This document shows positions 1-7,574 of a DNA stretch of 64,000 bases, piece by piece (position 1 is the first letter of the stretch; every line of letters starts with the position of its first letter). A program made the translations under genes and the position numbers. Origin of the DNA: Streptomyces sp. BA2 (lineage in GTDB: Bacteria > Actinomycetota > Actinomycetes > Streptomycetales > Streptomycetaceae); NCBI RefSeq assembly GCF_009769735.1, contig NZ_WSRO01000002.1, positions 7,055,001-7,119,000 on the forward strand, written 5' to 3'. Below the pieces are notes generated by a model. It was given only the letters and a program-made list of their open reading frames with translations. It made no database searches and was not told where the DNA came from.

Positions 1-492
1 GACGACCGGCCGGGGGAGGTCGAGGCCGACTCCGACGGTGGTCGCCACGTCCCAGGAGTGCACCACGTAGTCCAGGAAGTGGAAGCCGACCGCGATCCGT
101 CCCGTGAACGTCCCGCCGATCTCGGGAAGCGTGAACCCCCGCTCCACGACGCCCTCTTCGGCGAACGCGGCCAGCACGTGACGCACCGACTCGTCGTAGA
201 CCTTGAACGGGTCGCGGCCGAGCTCCGGCGCGATCCAGTACGTACGGTCGGCACCCGAGCCCCGAGCCGCCGCCGCGAACCCGTGGTGCTGCGCGGTCAT
301 GTGCGCCACCAGGTCGCGCAGCGTCCAGCCGGCGCAGGGGGAGGGGCGCTCCCAGTCGGTGCCGCGGGCCGCGCGCAGGACGCGGAGGGATTCGTGGACG
401 GCGGTGCGGTCGAGGGCGATGAGGTCGGGGGCGGTGAGGTCGGTGAGGTCGGGTGCGGTGGTGAGGTCGGGTGCGTTGGTGAGGTCGGGCAT
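1..492 (-). CDS. TIGR03086-family metal-binding protein (DinB/mycothiol-dependent type), cut by window edge
   Basis: Reading from ATG at 492 to the window edge gives 164 codons without a stop; the C-terminus lies outside. The segment GWTLRDLVAHMTAQH is typical of the TIGR03086/maleylpyruvate-isomerase N-domain proteins, a four-helix DinB-like fold that binds a metal through conserved histidines; further histidines occur in FHFLDYVVHSWD. The first ~20 residues repeat APDLT because the DNA at 419-490 is a short tandem repeat (gaggtcgg units), so the true N-terminus may vary between strains. It follows the gene at 499-972 by 6 bases and is probably co-transcribed with it. The substrate is unknown. 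Confidence 0.75.
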   Translation of the reverse strand, partial: MPDLTNAPDLTTAPDLTDLTAPDLIALDRTAVHESLRVLRAARGTDWERPSPCAGWTLRDLVAHMTAQHHGFAAAARGSGADRTYWIAPELGRDPFKVYDESVRHVLAAFAEEGVVERGFTLPEIGGTFTGRIAVGFHFLDYVVHSWDVATTVGVGLDLPRPVV

Positions 493-498
493 GAGGTC

Positions 499-972
499 TC
501 AGGGTCCTTCCGCGGAGTGAACAGCTGGGCTCGGCCAGGGACTTGAGCCGGTGAGCAACGCGCTCGCAGCCGCCCAGGCGGCGTGGGGATCGAATGGCCC
601 CGTCGTCCAGGTGGTGGCGCGCATCGCGCCCCGGTCCCGGTGCGCGCGGACGGTCCGTAGGTGGTCGGGGCGGCCGACAAACGCGTGCAGAGGCCTCTCG
701 CCGGTCCAGACCGAGACGGATCCCGAGCGCTTACGCCACGGGTCGATCCAGAGCCACATGCCGACGGCGCCGGGCGTCTTCGGCCAGCTCCGGCGCAGCC
801 GAAGTCCTGACAGGGTGATCGGCACGGTCTGGGTGTGGCGGTGGGCGGTGAACTCCATGAGGCTCACGAGGAGTTGACCTGGCGCATGCGCCTCGGGGCC
901 GGCTTGCCAGGGCGTACGCGTGATCGGTCGCGGGACCGATCGCAGGATCAGTCGCGGGATCAGTGAAGGCAT
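499..972 (-). CDS. Conserved small protein, possible monooxygenase-like (dimeric alpha/beta barrel) fold
   Basis: 157 residues from ATG at 972. The N-terminal third is basic and Pro/Arg rich; the core has HAPGQLLVSLMEFTAHR, GAVGMWLWIDPW, SGSVSVWTGERPLHAFV and a C-terminal MRATTWTTGPFDP. Conserved SxSVWxxExxLxxF and Trp-Thr features recall small heme- or substrate-binding monooxygenase-fold proteins of Streptomyces, but I see no diagnostic catalytic residue, so the function is inferred. It lies 6 bases upstream of the TIGR03086 gene. A short imperfect palindrome sits in its promoter region (992-1003), and a TetR gene is encoded just upstream in the same orientation, so TetR control is likely. 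Confidence 0.6.
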   Translation of the reverse strand: MPSLIPRLILRSVPRPITRTPWQAGPEAHAPGQLLVSLMEFTAHRHTQTVPITLSGLRLRRSWPKTPGAVGMWLWIDPWRKRSGSVSVWTGERPLHAFVGRPDHLRTVRAHRDRGAMRATTWTTGPFDPHAAWAAASALLTGSSPWPSPAVHSAEGP

Positions 973-982
973 GCGATGAGCT

Positions 983-1006
983 TAAATCTAAACGAACGGT
1001 CGTGCT
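983..1006 (-). promoter_or_regulatory. Probable promoter with TetR-type operator
   Basis: The 110-base gap between the TetR gene and the gene at 499-972 has an A/T-rich stretch reading TAGATT on the minus strand (a good -10) next to acgaacggtcgt (992-1003), which matches its own reverse complement at 10 of 12 positions. Such AACGAACG-type palindromes are common operators of TetR repressors. Its position over the promoter suggests the upstream TetR represses this gene pair. The call rests on pattern only. Confidence 0.4.
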
Positions 1007-1082
1007 ACTTGTTTCGCGGAGTCGGTCGTCGGGCCCCGATCTGCGGGTGCTGAGGGGGCGGGTTGCTGAGGGGGCGGTTTGC

Positions 1083-2195
1083 TTAGGGCAGCCCCGGTGA
1101 GGCGCTGGCGCTCAGGGAGGAGTTGAGCTGAGGCACCAGCGACGGGTCCGTCGCCGCCGCGCGCAGTCGTGCCGTGATGGCGACGCCCGCCCTGCGGTAG
1201 ATGGCCGGCTCGTCGTGCAGCACCGAGTGCGCGTTCGCCGTCTCCATCAGCGCGATGAGTTCGAAGGCGACCTGGGGTACGTCGGTATCCGGGTGCAGTT
1301 CGCCGGTGTCGCGGGCCTCGGCGACGCAGCGCTCCACCTGGCCGGTCCAGTCACGGTCGGCGCGGACCAGCGCGTCGTGCACCGCGCCCTCGCGGGCGTC
1401 GAACTCGGCGATCACCCCGTAGAAGAAGCAGCCGCCGGGAAAGACGCGCTGTTCCGAGTAGTCGAGCCAGCGCGCGCACAGCTGCCAGACGCGGCCGAGG
1501 CCGGGCGGGGACTGCGTGGCCGGTTCCACCACCGCGTCGAGGAAGATGCGGCCGGCCGCGCGGATGGTCGCGAGCTGCAGCTCCTCCTTGGAGCCGAAGA
1601 GCGCGAAGACCCCGCTCTTGCTGAGCTTCAGCTCGGTGGCGATCCGCCCGACGGAAAGCGCGTCCAGACCCTCGACCGAGGCGATGTCAACCGTGCGGCG
1701 CAGGACGAGACGCCGGGTCTGGTTACCACGCTCGACGCGCCCGTCGAGCTTGGTTCCGCTGGGGCTGGAGCCCGAGCCGGAGCCGGAGCTGGAGCCCCCG
1801 CCTGTACCTGAGCCGGAGCCTGAGCCCGAGCGAGAGCCTGAAACCGAGCCCGAGCGAGAGCCGGAGCCTGTACCTGAGCGAGAGTCGGAGCCCGAACCCG
1901 AGTGCGAGCCCGAGTCAGAGCCCGAGCCGGAGCGGGAGTCAGAGCCGGAGCCTGTACCTGAGCGAGAGCCGGAGCCTGAGCCCGAACCCGAACCCGAGCC
2001 CGAGCCCGAGCGAGAGCCGGAGCCTGTACCTGAGCGAGAGCCGGAGCCTGAACCCGAACCCGAGCGAGAGCCGGAGCCCGAGCCCGAGCCCAAGCGAGAG
2101 CCCCAGCTGGTGCCTGAGGCCGAGTCAGAGCCTGCGCCTCCACTCACCCCTGTCCCCGCCCTCGCGCCCTCGCTCACGCCGAGCTCGCTCGCCAT
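1083..2195 (-). CDS. TetR-family regulator with a ~125-residue Gly/Ser/Arg repeat before the HTH
   Basis: Start ATG at 2195, chosen because GAGGAG lies 8 bases upstream; 370 residues, nearly twice a usual TetR (190-220). Residues ~30-155 are almost only G, S, R, T, D ([13 protein letters not shown] style). The DNA-binding domain follows: [17 protein letters not shown], then [20 protein letters not shown] (helix-turn-helix), and a ligand domain of the TetR_C_6/YxaF-like type ([19 protein letters not shown]). The long linker is coded by a 17-18 bp degenerate tandem repeat. The ATG lies 10 bases after the stop of the peptidyl-tRNA hydrolase gene, so the two are in one operon. Likely target: its own region and the 499-972 promoter. 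Confidence 0.85.
   Translation of the reverse strand: MASELGVSEGARAGTGVSGGAGSDSASGTSWGSRLGSGSGSGSRSGSGSGSGSRSGTGSGSRSGSGSGSGSGSGSGSRSGTGSGSDSRSGSGSDSGSHSGSGSDSRSGTGSGSRSGSVSGSRSGSGSGSGTGGGSSSGSGSGSSPSGTKLDGRVERGNQTRRLVLRRTVDIASVEGLDALSVGRIATELKLSKSGVFALFGSKEELQLATIRAAGRIFLDAVVEPATQSPPGLGRVWQLCARWLDYSEQRVFPGGCFFYGVIAEFDAREGAVHDALVRADRDWTGQVERCVAEARDTGELHPDTDVPQVAFELIALMETANAHSVLHDEPAIYRRAGVAITARLRAAATDPSLVPQLNSSLSASASPGLP
1755..2108. repeat. Degenerate minisatellite coding Gly-Ser-Arg repeats
   Basis: About 350 bases of units such as gagcccgagccggagcc and gagcctgtacctgagcga. On the minus strand it codes the Gly/Ser/Arg tract of the TetR; on the plus strand it also stays open as a Glu-Pro polymer. 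Several longer blocks (cggagcctgtacctgagcgagag) recur at ~1859, ~1939 and ~2020, indicating repeated duplication. Confidence 0.9.
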
Positions 2196-2205
2196 TTCGG
2201 TCTCC

Positions 2206-2952
2206 TCAACGCAGAGCAGGGTGGTCGGCGACCACGGTGCAGGAGCCGGGGGCGATCTCCGTGAAGCCTGCGTCCCGCACCACCGGCAGGCCGCTCGCCA
2301 CGAGTTCGCGCCAGAGCGCGGCGTCCGGGGTGCGGACGGAGAGCGGGAAACCGGCGTCCCGCCACGCCGCGCGCTCCTCGTCCGCCAGCTCCCACCACGC
2401 CAGTTGGGCACCGTGCCCCGCCTGCGCCATCGCCTTGCCCGCCGACATGTCGACATCGGGGCTCATCCACAGGACCGGCGCGGTCGCGTCCGCAGGCGGC
2501 ACCGCCTCCGGGTCGTCCAGGTCCGTGCCCGAGACCTGGAGCCGAGCCAGGTCCTTGGGCCAGCCGTCCAGCGGCACCGGCGGGAAGACGCGGACCTCCG
2601 CCGACTTGCCCGTGACCGTGATGCCCGGGAGCGCCTCGGCCCGCCGCCACTCGGCGCCGCGGGCCCGCCGCACCACCTTGCGGATCCTGGCGTCCTGCCA
2701 GTCCCGCATGGCCTGCGCCCACTCCCCGTCGCCGACGGACCGCTCGTCGCCGAGCATGACGAGCACCGCGCGGGCCGCGGTCTCCAGGGCGTCCGTACGG
2801 TGCGGAGGCTCGGCGCGCTCGATGCGGGCCACCAGCGGCAGCACGTACTGCGGTGCCTCGTCGCGTGTCGTCTGCTCCACGCGGAAGGGGCTGTCCTGGG
2901 GGTCTGGGGTGTCCTGCGGCTGGGAGGTCCCGGCGGCCTGGTCGCTGCTCAC
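2206..2952 (-). CDS. PTH2-family peptidyl-tRNA hydrolase
   Basis: 248 residues from ATG at 2952. The C-terminal half has the PTH2 signature [19 protein letters not shown]: the Lys and the KxxAQxxHA pattern form the active site of archaeal/eukaryotic-type peptidyl-tRNA hydrolases, which release peptides from stalled peptidyl-tRNA. The following text ([23 protein letters not shown] ... [17 protein letters not shown]) matches the family's closing strands. The N-terminal ~120 residues (an acidic, Gln-rich start, then a helical region with [22 protein letters not shown]) are an actinobacterial extension of unknown role. It lies upstream of the TetR gene with a 10-base gap. Cytoplasmic. Confidence 0.8.
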   Translation of the reverse strand: MSSDQAAGTSQPQDTPDPQDSPFRVEQTTRDEAPQYVLPLVARIERAEPPHRTDALETAARAVLVMLGDERSVGDGEWAQAMRDWQDARIRKVVRRARGAEWRRAEALPGITVTGKSAEVRVFPPVPLDGWPKDLARLQVSGTDLDDPEAVPPADATAPVLWMSPDVDMSAGKAMAQAGHGAQLAWWELADEERAAWRDAGFPLSVRTPDAALWRELVASGLPVVRDAGFTEIAPGSCTVVADHPALR

Positions 2953-3075
2953 GCGTCCAGTCTGCCAGGCGGAAGATCGGGCCCGTCAGGGGCTTTGCCC
3001 GATGACTCTGTGGCTTTGCCCGACGACGACTCCGTCCCTTGCCCCGCCGCCGGACCCTTGCGCGAGGATGGCGGC

Positions 3076-4254
3076 ATGGACAGTGATCTTGCGGGGGCCG
3101 CGCTGCGGCTCGACGGGGTGGGGCGGCGCTATGCCATGGGCGGACCGTGGGTCCTTCGCGGCGTCGGACTCGGCATACGCGCGGGCACGCTGGTGCGGAT
3201 CGAGGGCGCGAACGGCACCGGCAAGTCGACCCTGCTGCGGCTGCTCGCCGGGATCGACGCCCCGACCGAGGGCCGCGTCGCAGGCCGGCCGCGCACGGCG
3301 TACGTCCCCGAACGCTTCCCCGCGGCGCTGCCGTTCACGGCCGCCGGGTATCTCACGCACCTGGGCCGCATCCACGGCCTGGCGAAGGGCGCGGCCGCGC
3401 GGGGCGCGGAGGAGTGGCTGGAGCGCTTCGGGGCGGGGAGTTACTCCCGTACGCCCCTGTCGGAACTGTCCAAGGGCAGCAGCCAGAAGGTCGCCGTGGC
3501 ACAGGCGCTCCTCGCGGCGCCCGAACTCCTGGTCCTCGACGAGGCGTGGACAGGCCTGGACGCCGCGGCTCGCGACGAACTCGACCGGGCCGTCGCCGAG
3601 CGAGTCGCCGATGGCGGTGCCGTCGTCTTCGTGGACCACGACCCGCGGCGGCTCTCGGGGACGGTCGACGTGACGTACGCGGTGGTCGGCTCGGCCGTGA
3701 ACCTCCGTACCCCGGACGGCACTTCACCGGAAGCCGCGGCATCGGAAGGCCCTTCGGTCGTGATCGAGGCGCAGGGGCCGCCGGGTGCCGCGCCGCCCCC
3801 TGTACCGGGCGCCGTAACAGGGCACTCCCCGGAGGGCGCGCTGCGGCTGACGGTGGCGGCGACACACTCGGACGTCGCGCTGCGCGCACTGCTGACGGCA
3901 CGCCCGCCGTGGCACGTGGTGTCGGTGACCGAGTGGGTGACCGAGTCAGTGAGGGTGTCGGCTCCGGGATTGGCGTGGGCTCCGGGGTGGGTGTCGGGTC
4001 TGGCGTCGGCTCCAGCGTCGGAACCGGGATCGGCGTCGGCCGCGGGATCGGCGTCGGCGTCGGCCCCGGAACCGGCCCCGTCCCTGGCCCCGTCCCCGCC
4101 CCCGGAACCGGCATCGGCGGCGGTCCCAGAACCGTCCCCGTCCCCGCCCCCGCCTTCGTCCCCGCCCCCGCCCCCGCCCCCGGAACCAGCATCGGAGTCC
4201 CTTCCGGCAGCGCCCTCCGCCGCCCCCATGACCGGCGAGGTGCGCGACCGATGA
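3076..4254 (+). CDS. ABC transporter ATP-binding protein with long Pro/Ala/Ser C-terminal tail
   Basis: 392 residues from ATG at 3076 (GAGG at 3064-3067). Walker A is [10 protein letters not shown], the signature [17 protein letters not shown], Walker [13 protein letters not shown], and the H-loop FVDHD. This is a complete nucleotide-binding domain of ~210 residues. After residue ~290 the protein becomes low complexity ([18 protein letters not shown] style), coded by tandem GTCGG/CCCCCG-type repeats at about 3948-4195. It overlaps the next gene by ATGA (4251-4254), so the pair forms a two-component exporter whose membrane half is the downstream gene. The substrate is unknown. The tail is unusual and may be expanding by slippage. 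Confidence 0.85.
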   Translation: MDSDLAGAALRLDGVGRRYAMGGPWVLRGVGLGIRAGTLVRIEGANGTGKSTLLRLLAGIDAPTEGRVAGRPRTAYVPERFPAALPFTAAGYLTHLGRIHGLAKGAAARGAEEWLERFGAGSYSRTPLSELSKGSSQKVAVAQALLAAPELLVLDEAWTGLDAAARDELDRAVAERVADGGAVVFVDHDPRRLSGTVDVTYAVVGSAVNLRTPDGTSPEAAASEGPSVVIEAQGPPGAAPPPVPGAVTGHSPEGALRLTVAATHSDVALRALLTARPPWHVVSVTEWVTESVRVSAPGLAWAPGWVSGLASAPASEPGSASAAGSASASAPEPAPSLAPSPPPEPASAAVPEPSPSPPPPSSPPPPPPPEPASESLPAAPSAAPMTGEVRDR

Positions 4255-4919
4255 ACGCCCTGCTCAGCTACCAGTCCGCCCTCCTCCTGCGCTCCCAGCG
4301 CTGGCTCGCCCCCGTCATCCTGTACGCCGCGTTCCTCGCCGTCGGCGTACAGAGCGGGCAGCCGGTCCTCGACTCCCTCGCGTACGCGGCCGCCGCGCTG
4401 CTGCCCGTCGCCGCCTGGCTGGTGCGGATCTGCGCCACCAACGAGCCGCCCGCCGCCCGCAGTTGCTCGGCAGCGGCGGCCGGCCCCTGGCGGGCTCAAC
4501 TGGCCTGCCTGCTCTCCGCGTTCCTCGCCACGGCCCTGCTCGGCGCCGTCGCCACCCTCGTCGTGGCGGTGATCAGTGACGCGGCGAGCACCGATCACCG
4601 GACGGCCGTGAACCGGCTCGCGGCGGGCGGAGCGGGGCTGCTCGCGATGCTGGTGAGCGCGCTCGTGGGCACCGCCATCGGCGCCGTCACGAGTTGGCCG
4701 CTGATGCGCTCGCCGGGCCGGGCGATCCCGGTGATGCTGCTCGCCGCGCTGCTCTCCCTGGTGACCACGGGCTCCCCCGCGAAGGCGGCCATGACCGGGC
4801 TCGTCTCGGGGTCGCGGGACGGGGTGGTGCCGGTGCCGTTGCTGCCCGTCGCGGGAGCCGCGGTGATCGCGGTGGCAGCGGTGGGGGTGGCTTGCGGGCT
4901 GGCCGCGCGGAGAGGGTGA
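4251..4919 (+). CDS. Membrane protein, partner of the upstream ABC ATPase
   Basis: 222 residues from ATG at 4251, translationally coupled to the ATPase by the ATGA overlap. Six hydrophobic segments are visible: [82 protein letters not shown] and [19 protein letters not shown]. This fits a small ABC-2-like exporter permease. No other domain is recognisable. It ends at 4919, just before a short tandem repeat. Confidence 0.75.
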   Translation: MNALLSYQSALLLRSQRWLAPVILYAAFLAVGVQSGQPVLDSLAYAAAALLPVAAWLVRICATNEPPAARSCSAAAAGPWRAQLACLLSAFLATALLGAVATLVVAVISDAASTDHRTAVNRLAAGGAGLLAMLVSALVGTAIGAVTSWPLMRSPGRAIPVMLLAALLSLVTTGSPAKAAMTGLVSGSRDGVVPVPLLPVAGAAVIAVAAVGVACGLAARRG

Positions 4920-4933
4920 GCACACCGGCGTCC

Positions 4934-4986
4934 CGGTGCCCGGAGCCCGGAGCCCGCTGTCCCGGAGCCCGGAGCCCGGTGTCCCG
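4934..4986. repeat. Short tandem repeat between convergent genes
   Basis: Units of ggagccc/gtgtcccggagcccg repeat about seven times between the membrane protein (plus) and the small Cys-rich gene (minus). It may form G/C-rich hairpins that end transcription from either side; no T-run is present. Confidence 0.6.
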
Positions 4987-4990
4987 CGGC

Positions 4991-5155
4991 TCAGCCCGAG
5001 CAGGCCGTGCGCTGCGCCTCGTGCCACTCGCACACGGGGCACAGCGTCACTCCCTTGTGCGACTCCGGGTACTCGGTGGGCTCGCGGCACAGCACACACT
5101 CGGCGAACGTGCCCGGGTCGGTGTCGGCGGTTCCCTCGGTGGCGGCGTCGTCCAT
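4991..5155 (-). CDS. Small zinc-ribbon-like protein, 54 aa
   Basis: ATG at 5155, stop TGA at 4991-4993. An acidic Thr/Asp-rich start leads into two CxxC knuckles, ECVLC and LCPVC, then WHEAQRTACSG. The spacing (CVLC-x16-CPVC) fits a single zinc ribbon. Composition and codon use are Streptomyces-like and the knuckle pattern argues that the frame is real. It starts 9 bases after the stop of the deacetylase gene upstream, so the two are probably co-transcribed. Function unknown; small zinc ribbons often bind protein or nucleic acid. Confidence 0.7.
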   Translation of the reverse strand: MDDAATEGTADTDPGTFAECVLCREPTEYPESHKGVTLCPVCEWHEAQRTACSG

Positions 5156-5164
5156 GCGGGCAGC

Positions 5165-6097
5165 CTAGCCGCGCGAGTGAGAGGCCCCCGCCGCCCGGAT
5201 CTGCTCCGACACCCGGACGAACCGGAAGCCGCGCTCGCGCAGTTTGGGGACGATGGTCCGCAGGGCACGCTCCGTCGTGGGAGCCGCGCTGCGCGTGCAG
5301 TGCATGACGACCACCGAGCCGGGCCGCACCCCGTCGAGCACCTGCCGGGCCACCGCGTCGGCGTCCGTCGCGAAGGCGTCGCCGCTCACCACGTCCCACT
5401 GCACGGCCGTGACACCGCCAGGAGCGAGCGCGCGCAGCGCCTTTTTGTCGTAACAGCCGCCAGGGAAGCGGAAGTACGGGACCTGGCGCTCGACGCCCGC
5501 CTTGCGGAAGGCGGCGAAGGCGCGCTCCACGTCGGCGCGCATGCGGGACGCGGGGACGGTCGGCAGGCCGTAGCAGCGGTCGGTGAAGGCGTAGTGGCTG
5601 TACGAGTGGTTGGCGACCTCGAAGAGCGGGTCCCGGCCGATGTCCTTGGCCTGCGCCGGGTACTCCTCGGCCCACCGCCCCGTCATGAAGAACGTCGCGG
5701 GCACCTTCAGCCGACGCAGCGTCGACACCAGCGCCGGATTGTCGAACCGCTCACCCGCCGCGGCGCGCGGCCCCTGGTCGGCGGTCATGTCTGCGTCGAA
5801 GGTGAGGGCGACGGTGGGGGTGGCGGATGCCGGGGTGCGGGGGGCGTTCTTGAAGACGGGGGTGAGGCCCGCGGGGCCGGGGGCGAGGGTCGCGGGGCGG
5901 GGCGGGGCGCTTGCCTTGGGTCGCGATGGCTGGTCGCGGCCGCCCGGCTCGGGGTCCGTGCCGCAGGCGGCGAGTGCGGTGAGGGTGAGGGCGGTCAGGG
6001 CGCCGGCGGCGGTCAGCCTCCGGGCCCTCGGTCTCTTCGTAGCAGGTCTCTTCGTGGCCGGTCTCTGCGCGGTCAGTGTCCGTGTCGGGGCGATCAT
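5165..6097 (-). CDS. Polysaccharide deacetylase (NodB domain) lipoprotein
   Basis: 310 residues from ATG at 6097. A basic N-terminus, hydrophobic stretch and lipobox LTALAACG indicate a lipoprotein exported by Sec or Tat. NodB motifs: VALTFDADMT (motif 1; the second Asp is one residue displaced from the usual TFDD), HSYSH (motif 2, the metal-binding HxxxH), FRFPGGCYDK (motif 3), WDVVSGD (motif 4) and VVVMHCT (motif 5). These enzymes remove acetyl groups from cell-wall or extracellular polysaccharide at the cell surface. The region between lipobox and catalytic domain is Pro/Ala rich, a typical linker. Confidence 0.9.
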   Translation of the reverse strand: MIAPTRTLTAQRPATKRPATKRPRARRLTAAGALTALTLTALAACGTDPEPGGRDQPSRPKASAPPRPATLAPGPAGLTPVFKNAPRTPASATPTVALTFDADMTADQGPRAAAGERFDNPALVSTLRRLKVPATFFMTGRWAEEYPAQAKDIGRDPLFEVANHSYSHYAFTDRCYGLPTVPASRMRADVERAFAAFRKAGVERQVPYFRFPGGCYDKKALRALAPGGVTAVQWDVVSGDAFATDADAVARQVLDGVRPGSVVVMHCTRSAAPTTERALRTIVPKLRERGFRFVRVSEQIRAAGASHSRG

Positions 6098-6222
6098 CTG
6101 GCGAACGTATCGGCATAAAAAGGATGAAATGGTGAGGTGCGGGCCGCGCTGCCCCGCGCTGCCCCGGACGGACGAACCACCGGACGGAAAGAGTCGGGAA
6201 ACGCCCGAAAGGCAGCCGCAAC

Positions 6223-6696
6223 ATGTTCGTCCTGCTGATGTACGGCGCCATGCTCGCCGTACCGCTCTGGGTCATCGCGGTCGTGGTGAAGCTGATATCG
6301 GTCGTCCTCCCGGGGCGCCGACCGGACTGCCCCAGGGACCTGCTCCTCTGGAGCGCGGGCATGGCGGCTGCCGCAGCCGTCATCGCGTACACGATCGGGC
6401 TCGGCTTGGTCCAGTGGGACGCGAGCGAGGCCGAGTCGGGCGCGGGGTCCTCCCCGGCGGCTCCCTGCCGGTCACTTCCGCCCGGCACGCTCGACCAACT
6501 CGCCGGGCACGAACCGTCCTACTTCCCGCTGGGCTTCGACTGTCTGCTGGACGGCGGCCGCGTCGTCGAGGCCGACGGCCCCTACGGCCCGCTGAACGTA
6601 CTGGCCGCCGCCTTCGCCCTGGCAGCGGCGCTGTCGGCCCTCGCGGTGGGGTTTCTGGACGAGTACCGGGCGCGGGCCCGGAAGTCCCTCACGTGA
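6223..6696 (+). CDS. Membrane protein of unknown function
   Basis: 157 residues from ATG at 6223, with GAAAGG about 10 bases upstream. Two N-terminal transmembrane segments (YGAMLAVPLWVIAVVVKLI; WSAGMAAAAAVIAYTIGLGL), then a ~60-residue extracytoplasmic loop with two Cys (APCRSLPPGT; GFDCLLDGG) that could form a disulphide, and a third segment (VLAAAFALAAALSALAVGF) before a basic tail. It is divergent from the deacetylase. I recognise no domain. Confidence 0.65.
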   Translation: MFVLLMYGAMLAVPLWVIAVVVKLISVVLPGRRPDCPRDLLLWSAGMAAAAAVIAYTIGLGLVQWDASEAESGAGSSPAAPCRSLPPGTLDQLAGHEPSYFPLGFDCLLDGGRVVEADGPYGPLNVLAAAFALAAALSALAVGFLDEYRARARKSLT

Positions 6697-6751
6697 CGGA
6701 TGGGTGCCTCTGTGGCGCGGCCTCTCGGAGGAGGAAAAGCCACGCGGCCTC

Positions 6752-7441
6752 CTAGACCCAGCCGTCCAGCGACCCCATGTACGCGTCGAAGTTGTCGCGG
6801 TGGATGGTGTGTCCTGCGCCCTTGACCGTCCGTACCTCGAACCCGCGCCGCTCCAACTCCCCCTTCAGCTCGTCGGACACGAGGAAACTGGGGTCCGCGA
6901 CCTGCACCAGCGACGGGACCACCGGCGCGGCGGGCGTGCGGTCGACGGCGTTCGGTCCGGAGAGGGCGAGCGCGGTGTCCGGGTCCCAGGCGGCCAGCGT
7001 GGCGACCTCGATGTCGATGTCGGCCTCCTCCCAGCGCGGATTCAGGTTCGCGATCGTCCTCCGGGTCGCGTTCCGGAACTCGACGAACACGGCAGGGTCC
7101 ACGCCCGCCGCGCCGAGTGCCCACGCCGGGTCGGAGTAGACGGCCCGTGCCGGTGCGAGCCGCTCCACCGCGAGGGCCAGCGCCATCCCGCCCAGCGAGT
7201 GCCCGACCGCGAGCTCAACCCCGCTCGGCACCGTGTCGATCAGGTCGTCCGCGAAGATCTCCGGGCTGTACGCGCCCCGCCCGCTCGCCCCGTGCCCGCG
7301 CAGGTCGACGCCGATCACCCGGTAGCCCTTGTCGGCGAGGGCGGGGCCCAGGCGGCGCCAGGTGCGGTGGTCCGACATGATGCCGTGGACCAGGACGGCG
7401 ACGCGGTCGCCGGTGCCCCATTCGCGGGTGTTCAACTTCAT
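6752..7441 (-). CDS. Alpha/beta hydrolase
   Basis: 229 residues from ATG at 7441. Oxyanion/cap start VLVHGIMSDHRTW, strand VIGVDLRGHGAS, nucleophile elbow VGHSLGGMA, and catalytic His in GAGHTIHRDN, so the triad is complete. The length is normal for the small esterase/lyase branch. It could be a lactonase, esterase or C-C hydrolase. The upstream 60 bases carry a six-copy 8-bp repeat. It lies downstream of the MFS gene in the same orientation with a 133-base gap, so it may form part of the LacI-controlled unit. Confidence 0.8.
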   Translation of the reverse strand: MKLNTREWGTGDRVAVLVHGIMSDHRTWRRLGPALADKGYRVIGVDLRGHGASGRGAYSPEIFADDLIDTVPSGVELAVGHSLGGMALALAVERLAPARAVYSDPAWALGAAGVDPAVFVEFRNATRRTIANLNPRWEEADIDIEVATLAAWDPDTALALSGPNAVDRTPAAPVVPSLVQVADPSFLVSDELKGELERRGFEVRTVKGAGHTIHRDNFDAYMGSLDGWV

Positions 7442-7455
7442 GGTGATACCTGCTT

Positions 7456-7503
7456 TCTAGCGGTCTAGCGGTCTAGCTATCTAGCCATCTGGCTATCTAG
7501 CGT
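7456..7503. repeat. Six tandem 8-bp units TCTAGCNN upstream of the hydrolase
   Basis: Units are TCTAGCGG, TCTAGCGG, TCTAGCTA, TCTAGCCA, TCTGGCTA and TCTAGCGT, exactly consecutive. They start 15 bases upstream of the hydrolase ATG on its template side, in the position of promoter or 5' leader. A/T-rich tandem octamers are rare in this genome type. Confidence 0.85.
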
Positions 7504-7574
7504 GCTTGCGTTCCCGCGTTGCGCGTTCTTGCTTGCTTCTCGTACGCGAACTGCGGCTCCGACCGGCCAATTCC

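Noticed and set aside
1516..3075. A very long plus-strand open frame continuing into the ABC ATPase
   Set aside because: Before 3076 it reads a Glu-Pro polymer opposite the TetR repeat and then antisense of the PTH2 gene; the RBS and family alignment begin at 3076.
7456..7503. CRISPR-like array
   Set aside because: Units are 8 bp without spacers and no cas gene is present anywhere in the window.
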